Notes: generated by a model not told the origin, from the letters alone. A DNA stretch of 28,475 nt from CAZUVM01 sp964623885 (GCA_964623885.1 CAZUVM010000042.1:1-28475); one strand, 5' to 3'. Counted from the first letter of the stretch, positions 8,142 through 16,804 are shown. Made by a program: numbers and translations.

Positions 8142-9548
8142 TCAAGGCGCCTTTGCCGGCACTGAGCAGATTACCGTCGCTCCTCCGTGACTCCCATTGT
8201 CCATGGTCAGGCTCCCGCCAATCATGCCTGCCCGGTAATGCATGATGCGCAGGCCCATGCCAGTTTGCGGGGGCGGGAGTTGTCCAAAACCGCGGCCGTT
8301 ATCAACGATCTTCAGCATGACGCCGGTATCGGTATTCTGGAGCTGGATCAGCACGTCAGTCCCTTTGCCGTGTTTGATAGCGTTGGTGACCGCTTCCTGC
8401 GCGATTCGGTAGAGGTGCGTTGCTACTGATAACGGTTGCGTTACTGCGCGGCCTGGACATTCGACGCGACAGGTAATGCCAAACAGTTTCTCGGTGGTAG
8501 CTCCCAATTCGACCAATGCGGAAGCCAGACCCTCGGATTCCAGCGTCGCGGGCGACAGCCCGCGCGCCAGCGAGCGGGTTTGACCGATGGCATCCCGAAC
8601 ATGCCGGGCGACATCGGCGGCGCGCGCGGCATCAGCTCTGGAGCGTTTGGCCAGTTTCTGTTCGAGGACCTGGCTCATGAGTTCAATTCCGGCCAGATGC
8701 TGGCAGAGGTCATCATGAAGGTCCTGGCCGATGCGCCGTCGTTCGAGATCGCTGATTTCGAGAATTTCTTTTTCGAGCCGTTTGCGTTCGGTGATATCCC
8801 GGAAGATGATCAGCCAATGCGTATTGGCGCCTGATTTGTCTTTGATTGGACCCATGCGCCATTCGCCCCAGCGCTCGCCCTGAGGAGATTGATAGGAGGA
8901 AATCTCGTCGATGAAAGACGCGGTTGCGGGCAGACCTGACCGTAAGCGGCGATGGACATTGCTCAGAACGGCCATGCTGCTGAGCGGGCGGCCGATGACA
9001 TCCTCACTGCGGTAGCCGGTCGTTTGAGCGAAGGCAGGGTTGATGTAGATCACGCTGGGATCGGGCAATGCCGCGTCGGTGATGAGCACAGCGCTGAAGC
9101 CTTGATCAACCACGCTGCGCACCAGGTGGACCTGTTCTTCCGCCTGCGCCAGCCGGCGCTCATTTTCAATTTGCTCCAGTGCCCGCCTGACCACTGCCGG
9201 CATGAAATCGAGAAAATTGGCATCCTTGACCAGGTAATCGCGCGCGCCGCGTTTCATCATTTCCACGGCCACACGCTCGTCACCCTGGCCCGTAATGATG
9301 ATGAACGGCGGACAACGACCGGCGGCAGTCAGTTCGGCAACGAGATCTTTAGCGTCGAGATCAGGAAGTTTTAGATCCAGCAGAGCCAAATCGGGCGAGT
9401 GTTGTGTTAGCCAGGCTCGCGCTTCGGCAGCGGATCCGGCGCCGGCGGTGCTTACGCCCTCGCGCTGAAGGGCTCTTTCAACGAGCCGGACCAGCCCGAG
9501 ATCATCATCTACAACGAAGACTGTTCGATGCGCTACGGCCTCACCCAT
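8142..9548 (-). CDS. REC-PAS-HisKA_3 sensor histidine kinase (NarX/DegS-type catalytic core)
   Basis: 468-residue soluble kinase. An N-terminal receiver (about 8-125) has DDD at 14-16, phosphoacceptor Asp58 in LALLDLKLPD, and YLVKD. A PAS domain follows (about 138-255, ending FRDITERKRLEKE). The HisKA_3 dimerisation segment has ISDLERRRIGQDLHDDLCQH with His278, and the HATPase (about 375-465) has N389 and DNGRGF 416-421. The receiver at the front means this kinase can itself be controlled by phosphotransfer, possibly from the upstream kinase via the free receiver. ATG 9548 begins just before the receiver; a longer frame to 9896 would overlap the upstream gene and is rejected. It lies 13 bp after the upstream receiver gene and 49 bp before the NarL-type regulator, which is its likely target. 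Confidence 0.93.
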   Translation of the reverse strand: MGEAVAHRTVFVVDDDLGLVRLVERALQREGVSTAGAGSAAEARAWLTQHSPDLALLDLKLPDLDAKDLVAELTAAGRCPPFIIITGQGDERVAVEMMKRGARDYLVKDANFLDFMPAVVRRALEQIENERRLAQAEEQVHLVRSVVDQGFSAVLITDAALPDPSVIYINPAFAQTTGYRSEDVIGRPLSSMAVLSNVHRRLRSGLPATASFIDEISSYQSPQGERWGEWRMGPIKDKSGANTHWLIIFRDITERKRLEKEILEISDLERRRIGQDLHDDLCQHLAGIELMSQVLEQKLAKRSRADAARAADVARHVRDAIGQTRSLARGLSPATLESEGLASALVELGATTEKLFGITCRVECPGRAVTQPLSVATHLYRIAQEAVTNAIKHGKGTDVLIQLQNTDTGVMLKIVDNGRGFGQLPPPQTGMGLRIMHYRAGMIGGSLTMDNGSHGGATVICSVPAKAP

Positions 9549-9561
9549 TGCCAAAGTCTCG

Positions 9562-10014
9562 TCATTTCTGGCCGTTAATTTCCGGCACTTCGACCAGCGA
9601 GATATACAATCCCAGACTCTTAATGGCTTCGGCGAATTTTTCATAATCCACCGGTTTGACAATGTAGCTGGCGCAGCCAATGGCATGACAGCGTTCCACT
9701 TCGCGCGGGTCATCGGTGGTGGTAAGCATAATGACTGGGATTTTACGCAATTCGGAATCTTGCTTGAGCTGGCGGAGCACTTCAACGCCATCGACCTGGG
9801 GCATGCGGATGTCGAGCAGCAACAAATATGGCCGTTCAGCATCGCGAAGCGGCCCGGAGCCTCGCCGGAACAGGTAATCCAGGACTGCCTGACCATTGTC
9901 GAAGCGCTGGATGCGGTTGTGAAGTCCGGCGCGGGTCAGGTTTTTCTCGATCAGGCGCGCATGTCCGGCGTCGTCTTCCGCAATCAAAATGACTACCTCG
10001 CGTGGATCCGGCAT
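9562..10014 (-). CDS. Single-domain response regulator, Rcp1/CheY-like
   Basis: 150-residue stand-alone receiver. Key residues: acidic pair in ILIAEDDAGHA, phosphoacceptor Asp68 in LLLLDIRMPQ, Thr in VIMLTTTDD, Lys in YIVKPVDYEKF. The AEDD..HA...K start, the long loop after FDNGQAVLDYLF and the C-terminal EAIKSLGLYI match the Rcp1 group, which usually partners phytochrome-like or PAS kinases of the HisKA type. There is no output domain, so it probably relays phosphate or acts by protein contact. ATG 10014 lies 10 bp after the stop of the upstream kinase, indicating co-transcription. The longer frame to 10158 overlaps that kinase and is unlikely. Confidence 0.95.
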   Translation of the reverse strand: MPDPREVVILIAEDDAGHARLIEKNLTRAGLHNRIQRFDNGQAVLDYLFRRGSGPLRDAERPYLLLLDIRMPQVDGVEVLRQLKQDSELRKIPVIMLTTTDDPREVERCHAIGCASYIVKPVDYEKFAEAIKSLGLYISLVEVPEINGQK

Positions 10015-10024
10015 ACGTGCACGA

Positions 10025-11368
10025 TTATTTATTCCTATTGCTTTGTTCTCGGCGAAGCGGCGCCGGGCTCGGCAGCGAGACAAAAAAGACACTGCCGTTA
10101 CCCGGCTGCGACTTGACCCAGATGCGCCCATTGTGCCGTTCGAGTATGCGCTGCGCAATCGTCAATCCGAGTCCTTCGCCCTGGCTGGCGGCCGGGTTGA
10201 GCCGATGAAAGATTTCGAAGATCTTGCCCTGATGTTCGCGCGCGATTCCGATGCCGTTGTCGCGCACTTCGAAAACGGCGCGTCCATCTTCCACCCGGCC
10301 GGAGACAGAAATGACACCCGGCCGCCTGGGATCGAGATATTTCAGCGCGTTGTCCAGCAAGTTCGAAAACACCTGATTAATCTGGGTGGCGTCGCCAATG
10401 CAGTCCGGGAGGGATCCAATCTGGACGGCTGCGGCCGTTTGTTTGATTTGGAACTCCATGGCTCGCACGATGCCCGCGAGCATGTCATTCATGTTCAGGC
10501 ATTCGGGACGCAAAGCGGCGCGGCCCAGGCGCGAATAGCGCAGAAAGCCGGAAAGCAAGATATCGATTTTGACGACGCCGGCCTGAATAAAGTCCAATGC
10601 TTCCGGGATATCCTCGCCTAGCAGGGTGGTGGCTTCTTTATCGAGTGCGGTCGCGGTTTCACCCGTAAGCCGTGCTTTTAGTCGAGTGCAGGCCCGAGTC
10701 AGCTCCTGGCTGAAACCCTGAATATTGACCAGCGGCGAGCGAAGATCGTGGGAAGCCACATACACGATGGTTTCAAGTTCTTTGTTCTTTTCGGCCAGCG
10801 ACTGCGCCATTTCTGCGAGGTGCGCCTCGGCCTTTTTGCGCTCACTGATATCACGAACAAACCCGGTGAACAGACGGCGGCCGGCCAGCCGCACTTCACT
10901 GACGGCGAGATCCATCGGAAAAACAGAACCATCCTTGCGCTGGCCAACAACTTCTCGTCCGATGCCGATGATTTTGGCATGACCCGTCTGCACATAATTA
11001 ACCATGTAGGTGTCGTGTTCTTCACGATAAGGCGATGGCATCAGCATTTTGACGTTGTTGCCGACCACTTCGCGCGCGTCGTACCCGAATGTCTTTTCCG
11101 CGGCGGGGTTCATCGACTCAACCGTCCCGCGCTCATCAATTGTGATGATCCCTTCCACCGCAGTTTGGAGGATGGCGCGCAGGCGTTCCTCGGTATCGTG
11201 CCATTCCCTGCCTGCATCTTTATTTCCCTGGTGACGTGGCGGGCCCGGCAAATGTTCAATTTCGGTGTGTTGAGCTCGAGAATGAGCAACCGGACAGCCG
11301 GCAGGCTTGTCGAGCGCTTGCAACCGCGCGATCAGTTCCGCGCGGCTCATCTTGCTATAATCAGTCAT
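10025..11368 (-). CDS. FixL-like PAS sensor histidine kinase (candidate haem oxygen sensor)
   Basis: 447-residue soluble kinase: a PAS domain at about 58-180, HisKA with IVYVASHDLRSPLVNIQGFS (His207), and HATPase with DNALKY, VRDNGIGI and GEGLGLTIAQRIL. The PAS domain closely follows FixL. HDTY supplies a His (118) at the place of the haem-ligating His200 of Bradyrhizobium FixL, and IIGIGREVVGQRKDG supplies Arg138 exactly 20 residues later, at the place of Arg220. The equivalents of Arg206 and His214 are Asn124 and Lys132. Haem binding is therefore plausible but unproven. ATG 11368 is preferred to TTG 11404. It heads the signalling block and is followed after 10 bp by an Rcp1-like receiver, its likely phosphate acceptor. 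Confidence 0.93.
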   Translation of the reverse strand: MTDYSKMSRAELIARLQALDKPAGCPVAHSRAQHTEIEHLPGPPRHQGNKDAGREWHDTEERLRAILQTAVEGIITIDERGTVESMNPAAEKTFGYDAREVVGNNVKMLMPSPYREEHDTYMVNYVQTGHAKIIGIGREVVGQRKDGSVFPMDLAVSEVRLAGRRLFTGFVRDISERKKAEAHLAEMAQSLAEKNKELETIVYVASHDLRSPLVNIQGFSQELTRACTRLKARLTGETATALDKEATTLLGEDIPEALDFIQAGVVKIDILLSGFLRYSRLGRAALRPECLNMNDMLAGIVRAMEFQIKQTAAAVQIGSLPDCIGDATQINQVFSNLLDNALKYLDPRRPGVISVSGRVEDGRAVFEVRDNGIGIAREHQGKIFEIFHRLNPAASQGEGLGLTIAQRILERHNGRIWVKSQPGNGSVFFVSLPSPAPLRREQSNRNK

Positions 11369-11450
11369 CCGGGAGCGACGGTGATTATTCGCGACATTTG
11401 ACAAAAAAGAAAAGGGGAAATCCTGAGCCGCAGGTAATCCGGAGGGGGCG

Positions 11451-11469
11451 TCTCGCCGAGGCGGCGAGA
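11451..11469 (-). terminator. Hairpin between the AraC-type regulator and the kinase operon
   Basis: TCTCGCC and GGCGAGA form a perfect 7-bp stem with a 5-nt loop in the 140-bp gap after the PocR-AraC stop codon. No T-run follows closely on the minus strand. It could be a weak terminator or a leader hairpin of the kinase operon. Confidence 0.35.
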
Positions 11470-11543
11470 GGAATGAAGCGGTTTCTAAACCAACACCTGC
11501 AAAGCTCGCGCTCCAATTCCGCAGTTGATGTGCGCCGGTGCCG

Positions 11544-12572
11544 TTAACCGATCCCGAGCAGCTGCGCGCGGTATTCGGTGGGGGATTGCCCGAGGATTTT
11601 CTTGAATACGCGGTTAAAATGAGTGAGCGATTGGAATCCGACCTCGAACGCGATTTCGCTCACTCGGAGGTTTGGATTGAGCAGCAGGTTCTTCGATTTC
11701 TCGATCCGGACGCGGGACAGGTAATCCGTGAAGTTGATGCCAGTGACCTTCTTGAACATTTTGCAGAAATAGAAGGTGCTGGTATTGCAGGCGCGAGCCA
11801 CGTGGCCCAGGCGCAGATTCTCGGTCTGGTGTTCCTGGATATACTCCTTGGCCTTGATAATTACGGGCGGCTCCGCGTTTTCTTGCTGGACCACGACCTG
11901 GTTGCTGAGCATTGACAAATGCTGAGCAAAAATGGTCAAGAGTTTCACGACGGCTTCGTGCTGCTTTGCCGGCACGACGCGGGTCGCGAAATACGCTTCA
12001 CGCAGCGTTTCAGGGCTGACGCTGACGCCCCATTCAGCGACTTGTTTGGCGGCACGTTCGAATTGGCCCTGGCTGGGTTTTTTTCGAAAAACCTGACCGG
12101 TCTGCAGGAAGCCAATCACCCGGTCACCCAGGCGCACAGGAACGGCGCTCTCACACATCCCGTTATGGCAACCAATCGTCTGGGCTTCCTCAACCGCCAG
12201 TTCAGAGAGCCGTTCCTGGACGGACAGGCAAGAGGCGCAGGCGCGGCTTTTCTCGGCAATTATGGAGCAAAACGGGCCTTCGTTGCGCTTGCCATGGTAA
12301 GGCAATTGCCAGGTCTCGACAGGCCGCAAGGCGACCGGTAATCCGGTAGCTTCGGTAAACGCCCGCTCGTATTCCTGAAACAAGCGGGAGTTAAGCAGCG
12401 CTTCGATAAGGCCGCGGTAGTTGGACCCGGCGCCATTGGCGTTCCGCCCTTTGAAATCCGCACGGCGGACCCGGCCGGGGGCCCCGTCTCCATTGCGAGG
12501 TGAGCGGCGAGGCGCCGGCTCATTAATGGAGCTTCTGACCTCTGAAGAGCGCCTAACATCTGTTGTCTGCAT
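11544..12572 (-). CDS. AraC-family transcriptional regulator with PocR sensory domain
   Basis: 342-residue regulator. After a basic, low-complexity N-terminus (1-50), a PocR domain spans about 52-200 (LFQEYERAFTEATGLPVALR, CASCLSVQERL, GCHNGMCESAVPVRLGDRVIGFLQTGQVF). Five Cys residues (102, 112, 115, 135, 140) are placed as in PocR domains, where they may bind metal or report redox state. The AraC DNA-binding domain spans about 238-336 with two HTH units (LRLGHVARACNTSTFYFCKMF and VSEIAFEVGFQSLTHFNRVFK). PocR of enterobacteria controls propanediol and cobalamin genes; here the ligand is unknown. The start ATG lies inside a 19-bp dyad, suggesting autoregulation. The neighbouring kinase operon is transcribed in the same direction 176 bp downstream. 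Confidence 0.93.
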   Translation of the reverse strand: MQTTDVRRSSEVRSSINEPAPRRSPRNGDGAPGRVRRADFKGRNANGAGSNYRGLIEALLNSRLFQEYERAFTEATGLPVALRPVETWQLPYHGKRNEGPFCSIIAEKSRACASCLSVQERLSELAVEEAQTIGCHNGMCESAVPVRLGDRVIGFLQTGQVFRKKPSQGQFERAAKQVAEWGVSVSPETLREAYFATRVVPAKQHEAVVKLLTIFAQHLSMLSNQVVVQQENAEPPVIIKAKEYIQEHQTENLRLGHVARACNTSTFYFCKMFKKVTGINFTDYLSRVRIEKSKNLLLNPNLRVSEIAFEVGFQSLTHFNRVFKKILGQSPTEYRAQLLGIG

Positions 12573-12579
12573 GACAACA
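12561..12579. promoter_or_regulatory. 19-bp dyad spanning the start codon of the AraC-type gene
   Basis: TGTTGTC-TGCAT-GACAACA is a perfect inverted repeat with 7-bp arms. The start codon (minus strand, 12572-12570) is in its centre. It could be an operator for autorepression or an mRNA hairpin that hides the start codon. Confidence 0.5.
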
Positions 12580-12614
12580 AATTAGGAGAAATGTCCCCCA
12601 AACTCAATTAGGAG
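12580..12614. promoter_or_regulatory. Direct repeat AATTAGGAG x2 upstream of the AraC-type gene
   Basis: AATTAGGAG occurs at 12580-12588 and 12606-12614, 26 bp apart, or about two and a half helical turns. AraC-family proteins often bind direct repeats near their own promoters, so this is a candidate operator; two 9-bp copies are only modest evidence. The rest of the gap up to 12796 shows no gene. Confidence 0.3.
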
Positions 12615-12796
12615 CTAGGCTTATGCTTGGCTAAGGGAAATGACTACCGATAATAAGGGTCCTATGCCAGCTGCTGTCCATTAGATGCATTGCCACATTT
12701 CAGAAGTTCCTGCCGCTTAGGTAGTTCACTGCACCTGGACGCGGCGGGGAGCTTGCCCTATGAAAGCGGTTCAACTGCTATCGGCGGCATTGGTGT

Positions 12797-15745
12797 TCAG
12801 CGGCCCGGATAACGAATCTGGACCGCATAAAGTGATGTCCGGGCCGTGATGAAAAGGGTCCGGCGGTCAGTCCCGCCGAACACAAGCTGAGTGGGGCGGT
12901 CGGGAACCTGGATTGTATCCACGAGCTTGCCATGGGAATTGTATACATGTATTTGGCCGGCAGCGATGTACACGTTGCTTTTGGAATCGACAGCGACGCC
13001 TTCACCGCCCTGCTCGGCGAAGAGTTGAAAATCCTTTAGGCTGCCATCGCTATTGAGCGTGGCTCCCCAGGTCGTGAGTTCGGCCTCGTCGGTAACATAA
13101 AAGCGTTGCCCTGGGGTGATTGGCGCGAGCCCGAACGAGCGGATTTGGGGACTTGATTTCACGCCCCAACTCGTGGTGCCGTTGAGAAAATCCGAGCCGA
13201 CTGGGAGGACGACTCTGCCGTCAGGCGAGACGAAGTGAGTGGCTGGATGCGAGAGCGATTCGCGATTCATGCGCCAGTCGCTGACGGGCAGGAAGAAGGT
13301 TTTGCCAGGTCGATCCACCACAGGCGATTGTGCCAAAGGAGCGGTGACACCCTTCGGATTGAGACTGTACACCTTTCCGTTTCCGGCATAGGAAATGACC
13401 AGGACGTTGCCGTCCTGGTCGGCGGCCAAATTCACCGGTTCCGGTGGAGCATTGCTGATGGTGACTACCTGGCATGCAGCGGGATCCCAGCAATAAATGT
13501 GCGCCGGATGGGCATCCACGAAGTAAAACTCACCGTGCGGGCCCGTCGCGCCACCTGAGATATTGTAGAAGCCATTGACGAGTTTCCGTACTTGAGCTCC
13601 GGAAGCGACGACAGGTGATCGGCGAACAGCATTGAGTTGAGGCGATTGGACAGAGAGGTTCAGCCAGGCGAACTCGCGCTGACGTAGCTCCACCTTGTGT
13701 GTCTCATCGAACACGGCGGAGTCATAGCTTACCTTGCTGTTGCTGTAGCAATGGAGGTTGCGAAAATGAATGTCGCTCGAATTGGAGATTTTGACTGCCC
13801 AGGGGAAAGGTTGGAACATGCTTATGACTCGATAAAGATGGAGGTTGGCCACGGTGATGTCGTGGCATGAGTCGAGTTCCAGCGGCAGATCCTGGCCGCT
13901 TTCGCCACGTTCCGCTTCGGTTTGCAGGGCGTAGAAGCGCCAATGCGCCACGTTCCGCATTTGCACTTCGTGGCTGGCGTGATGCTCGCTGGACATTTGA
14001 TAGACGCGGCCCGCAGTGGTGGTATCTGACACGAGCATGCCCGCTGCAGCGAAAGTTGAGGGAGTCCATATATCGAGAAACGTTCCGCCGCCACCGTCGG
14101 TGACCCATAGGCTGGAATGCTGGCTGTTCCAGCGGCGATTGGGATTAGGGTCGGCCGAGTGTTCGGGGTTGTAGGGGCGCTCGCGCGAGCCATCCGGCCT
14201 GGGCGTCCCGTGGCCTCCGAGAAACCGGACGTCATTCATTAACGAGTTGGAGCCGGCTTTCCAAAGCGCGGCGACGGCCCGTGGATTCGCGCCACTAGTG
14301 TAGAGGCCAATGCCAATGACTATGTTGCTGCCGCCTTTCGGCGTCTCGACCAAAGGTATGGGAGAGCCGGCGCCTTGATAGACGGGCGTATCATCGGGAA
14401 GAATGATTTGTGTAGCTCCCGGGTGAAGGCCAATCAGGACGGTGTCCGGCTGCAGCTTGAGAGTGTCGCGGACGATATAGAAGCCGGAGGGCAAGTAGAT
14501 GGCCCGATGGGTGGCGATCGCTTTTTGAAATACTTCCGTGTCGTCGTTCGAGCCGTCGCCCTTGGCGCCGAGGTCGCGCAGGTTCACCCAGGAATCACGC
14601 GAGGGGAGGTCAGGAAGATCAGAGGGCGCAGGCTGGGGCAGTTGGGCCAGGGGAACGGCATCGAATAGATTTTTGATCTCAGGAATGGCACTAATGTCAG
14701 AGAAATGCAGCCCATGCGAGAAAGTCCTCACAGTGTAACAGGCTGCCGGGGCGCTAAACTTTCTGCCACTGTCTCGCAACGCGGCGAAGGTGGGCACGAC
14801 GCGGCAAGTGATTCCTTCCATGTTGATTTCATTGCGCGGATTGCTTTCGAGACCGAAAACGAAGGCCGGACCGGAGATTTCCTCAAGACGCGCGTCTTTG
14901 ACCCAGAGTTCGTCTGCCATATCTGGCTCGATCGCGACGGCGGTGGGAACGCGCAGAAAGCGCGGCCGGATAAGGGTAAGGCCGGCTTCATGCTCGCGAA
15001 TGGCTGTCTCGCGCTGCTCTTCGAATGTGCAATCGATGACCGTGAGTTGCCAGCCCGGGGAAGGCTTCGAGGTCCAAATGCCATAACTGCCACCGACAAA
15101 ATGCACGTCTTCGATGACGTTGCCGGATTCGTGAACGCCGGCTAGAGCAGAACCGAGATGGAAGTCAATGTGGGCAAGAAAACAATGCTGGGCGTAGCGC
15201 GAGCGCACTGCGACCGCTCCCGAGTTCCCCTCCGCGATTTCGACATCAACGTTGGCGAGCGCGGAGTAGAAGGTGCCCGGGTTCGCGTCAGGCACAGCGT
15301 TTTGGTTTGCACTTGCTCCACGGCTTCGACCAAACCCCGGCCGGGCCCCCGCAAAAAAGAACATCACCTTTTCGTGAGCGGGATCCTGAAATCCGGGAGT
15401 GTTCGCCGGCAGGTGAATGATCGGACGCGTGGCGCCCCAGCCAATGACGCGGATACTGGGCCAGATGTGAAGCGTATTCGTAAGGTTGTAATTTCCCGGG
15501 CCAACAAACACGATGCCCTGGCCGGTGGTCTGCTGCGCGCGATCGATGGCTTGCTGGAGAGATGCCGTATCATCGTCACCGGATGGGCCAGTGACATACA
15601 CCGCATGAGGATCTTCCAAACGCTGCGTGTAAAAGGATGCGGCGGTAGCCGCAAACGTTGCGCTAACGACTATTCCGATTATCACCACGCTGAACCGAAT
15701 GTTGGAAGAGAAGGCTAAAAGTTCTCCGATTCTGAGGTCACGCAT
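12797..15745 (-). CDS. Large secreted protein with two pectate-lyase-type beta-helix domains and a propeller-like C-terminus
   Basis: 982 residues from ATG 15745. A hydrophobic export signal lies at about 17-37 (FSVVIIGIVVSATFAATAAS). Two Pectate_lyase_3-type units follow: one opening GDDDTASLQQAIDRA (about 55-70) with GIVFVGPGNYNLTNTLHI, and a second opening VNLRDLGAKGDGSNDDTEVF (about 387-406) with AIYLPSGFYIVRDTLKL. Tandem helices of this sort occur in GH55 exo-beta-1,3-glucanases, but no catalytic residue can be assigned here. From about residue 720 the repeats (PHGEFYFVD, DQDGNVLVISYAGNGKVYSL, DSKSNVYIAAGQIHVY) look like an SMP-30/NHL-type beta-propeller. It probably acts on or binds extracellular polysaccharide. 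It starts 130 bp after the CsgG-like gene, so it may be the last gene of the sigma-factor operon or have its own promoter. Confidence 0.88.
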   Translation of the reverse strand: MRDLRIGELLAFSSNIRFSVVIIGIVVSATFAATAASFYTQRLEDPHAVYVTGPSGDDDTASLQQAIDRAQQTTGQGIVFVGPGNYNLTNTLHIWPSIRVIGWGATRPIIHLPANTPGFQDPAHEKVMFFFAGARPGFGRSRGASANQNAVPDANPGTFYSALANVDVEIAEGNSGAVAVRSRYAQHCFLAHIDFHLGSALAGVHESGNVIEDVHFVGGSYGIWTSKPSPGWQLTVIDCTFEEQRETAIREHEAGLTLIRPRFLRVPTAVAIEPDMADELWVKDARLEEISGPAFVFGLESNPRNEINMEGITCRVVPTFAALRDSGRKFSAPAACYTVRTFSHGLHFSDISAIPEIKNLFDAVPLAQLPQPAPSDLPDLPSRDSWVNLRDLGAKGDGSNDDTEVFQKAIATHRAIYLPSGFYIVRDTLKLQPDTVLIGLHPGATQIILPDDTPVYQGAGSPIPLVETPKGGSNIVIGIGLYTSGANPRAVAALWKAGSNSLMNDVRFLGGHGTPRPDGSRERPYNPEHSADPNPNRRWNSQHSSLWVTDGGGGTFLDIWTPSTFAAAGMLVSDTTTAGRVYQMSSEHHASHEVQMRNVAHWRFYALQTEAERGESGQDLPLELDSCHDITVANLHLYRVISMFQPFPWAVKISNSSDIHFRNLHCYSNSKVSYDSAVFDETHKVELRQREFAWLNLSVQSPQLNAVRRSPVVASGAQVRKLVNGFYNISGGATGPHGEFYFVDAHPAHIYCWDPAACQVVTISNAPPEPVNLAADQDGNVLVISYAGNGKVYSLNPKGVTAPLAQSPVVDRPGKTFFLPVSDWRMNRESLSHPATHFVSPDGRVVLPVGSDFLNGTTSWGVKSSPQIRSFGLAPITPGQRFYVTDEAELTTWGATLNSDGSLKDFQLFAEQGGEGVAVDSKSNVYIAAGQIHVYNSHGKLVDTIQVPDRPTQLVFGGTDRRTLFITARTSLYAVQIRYPGR

Positions 15746-15875
15746 GGAGCGGATTCTACCGAGTCGATGTGACTCGTCAAACATGCTGCCTGTCTCGCGA
15801 AGGACTTTACCAGGACAAGGTTCAGACTGCGGTTTGGCCCCGTCGTGGCTTGGTAGCACGCGGAGATTTCCCGGT

Positions 15876-16799
15876 TTACTGTGCGAGCTTTGGGACAACC
15901 CGCTCCGCCAGTTCCTGCGCGGCTTCCTGGAGGGAGGTTTTGGCTGCGGTTTGCTCAGTCACATCAACAGCGACACTCGTTTGCCGGTCGACCGCGAGAA
16001 TTTCCCCGCTGCGTTTTTGTGCTTTGAGTTCGACGCGGGCTTTGCAGGAGATGAGGTTGCCTTTGCGCAGGCCGTAGGCGCTAAAGGCATCCCCGGTGAT
16101 TTCAACATCAGGACGATCTTTGGATTTATCATCGACTATCGTGAAACCGCATTGCTGCAGGATGAGGCCGAGCTCGGTTTCGGCAGCGGGATCGATGACA
16201 GGTTGGCCGAAGTGGCGCTCGCCGATTTTCACGGACACGGTCGGCAGCTTTTTGCCGGCGATGGATTTCTTGATCCGGGCAATGCGGTCATCACGAGATT
16301 CGACTTTGGCGATAAGGGTGTCGCCTTTTTGGGTCACCGTCGCGGCAACTTTCTTCGCCAGTTCGGCAGACAAATCGGTAATCGGCATGGAGGTGCCGCC
16401 TTTGACCAACTCACCATAGACACGGCTAGTCTCGGTGCCGATGATCTTGGCGACCAGGACCAACTCTTTGTCGGCACGGAACACGCGGCCGGTGACAAGG
16501 ACTTTCGCGCCAGTCAGGTGCCCGACTTTGGCCGCGGTGTCAGGTGATACGGTGCCGGACAGGCCAAGTTCCTGTTCGCTAAGCACTTTTTCGAGCTCAG
16601 CGCGTTCCACGGTCATAAGCTGCGGTTCGGCCGAAAGGTTCGCGTTGAGCAGAGTGGCGACTTTCGGACCGAGATCGCGGATGCCTTCGTCGTGGGATTC
16701 GAAATCAAAGACGGCGACGGTCAGAATGTCGGTTGCAAAGGCAGTCGTGCCGGCAAAAGCCAGCACGAGGAGGAATGAGATTAATTTGCACAGTTTCAT
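15876..16799 (-). CDS. Secreted CsgG-domain protein
   Basis: 307 residues. A clear signal peptide (MKLCKLISFLLVLAFAGTTAFA) is followed by ILTVAVFDFESHDEGIRDLG and VATLLNANLSAEPQLMTVER, then LTGAKVLVTGRVFRADKELVLVAKIIG. This is the CsgG/FlgO-type fold seen in curli-secretion and related envelope proteins. No lipobox Cys sits at the predicted cleavage site, so unlike Escherichia coli CsgG it is probably not a lipoprotein. A second half (190-307) has VSVKIGERHFGQPVIDPAAE and PDVEITGDAFSAYG, possibly a second similar domain. It lies 11 bp after the upstream secreted protein gene, with a good AGGAA ribosome site in that gap, so the two are co-transcribed. A curli-type pore is not claimed; no csgA/B/E/F homologue is present. 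Confidence 0.87.
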   Translation of the reverse strand: MKLCKLISFLLVLAFAGTTAFATDILTVAVFDFESHDEGIRDLGPKVATLLNANLSAEPQLMTVERAELEKVLSEQELGLSGTVSPDTAAKVGHLTGAKVLVTGRVFRADKELVLVAKIIGTETSRVYGELVKGGTSMPITDLSAELAKKVAATVTQKGDTLIAKVESRDDRIARIKKSIAGKKLPTVSVKIGERHFGQPVIDPAAETELGLILQQCGFTIVDDKSKDRPDVEITGDAFSAYGLRKGNLISCKARVELKAQKRSGEILAVDRQTSVAVDVTEQTAAKTSLQEAAQELAERVVPKLAQ

Positions 16800-16804
16800 A
16801 GTGG

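Noticed and set aside
9549..9896. N-terminal extension of the REC-PAS-HisKA_3 kinase
   Set aside because: Overlaps the upstream receiver gene in another frame; the conserved receiver begins right after ATG 9548.
10015..10158. N-terminal extension of the Rcp1-like receiver
   Set aside because: Lies within the end of the upstream kinase gene; ATG 10014 starts the conserved fold.
15746..15898. N-terminal extension of the beta-helix protein
   Set aside because: It would run into the end of the CsgG-like gene and place 51 polar residues before the export signal.
15876..16799. Reading the CsgG-like gene as part of a curli secretion locus
   Set aside because: No curlin, CsgE or CsgF homologue is present and no lipobox is seen; the CsgG fold occurs in many other envelope proteins.
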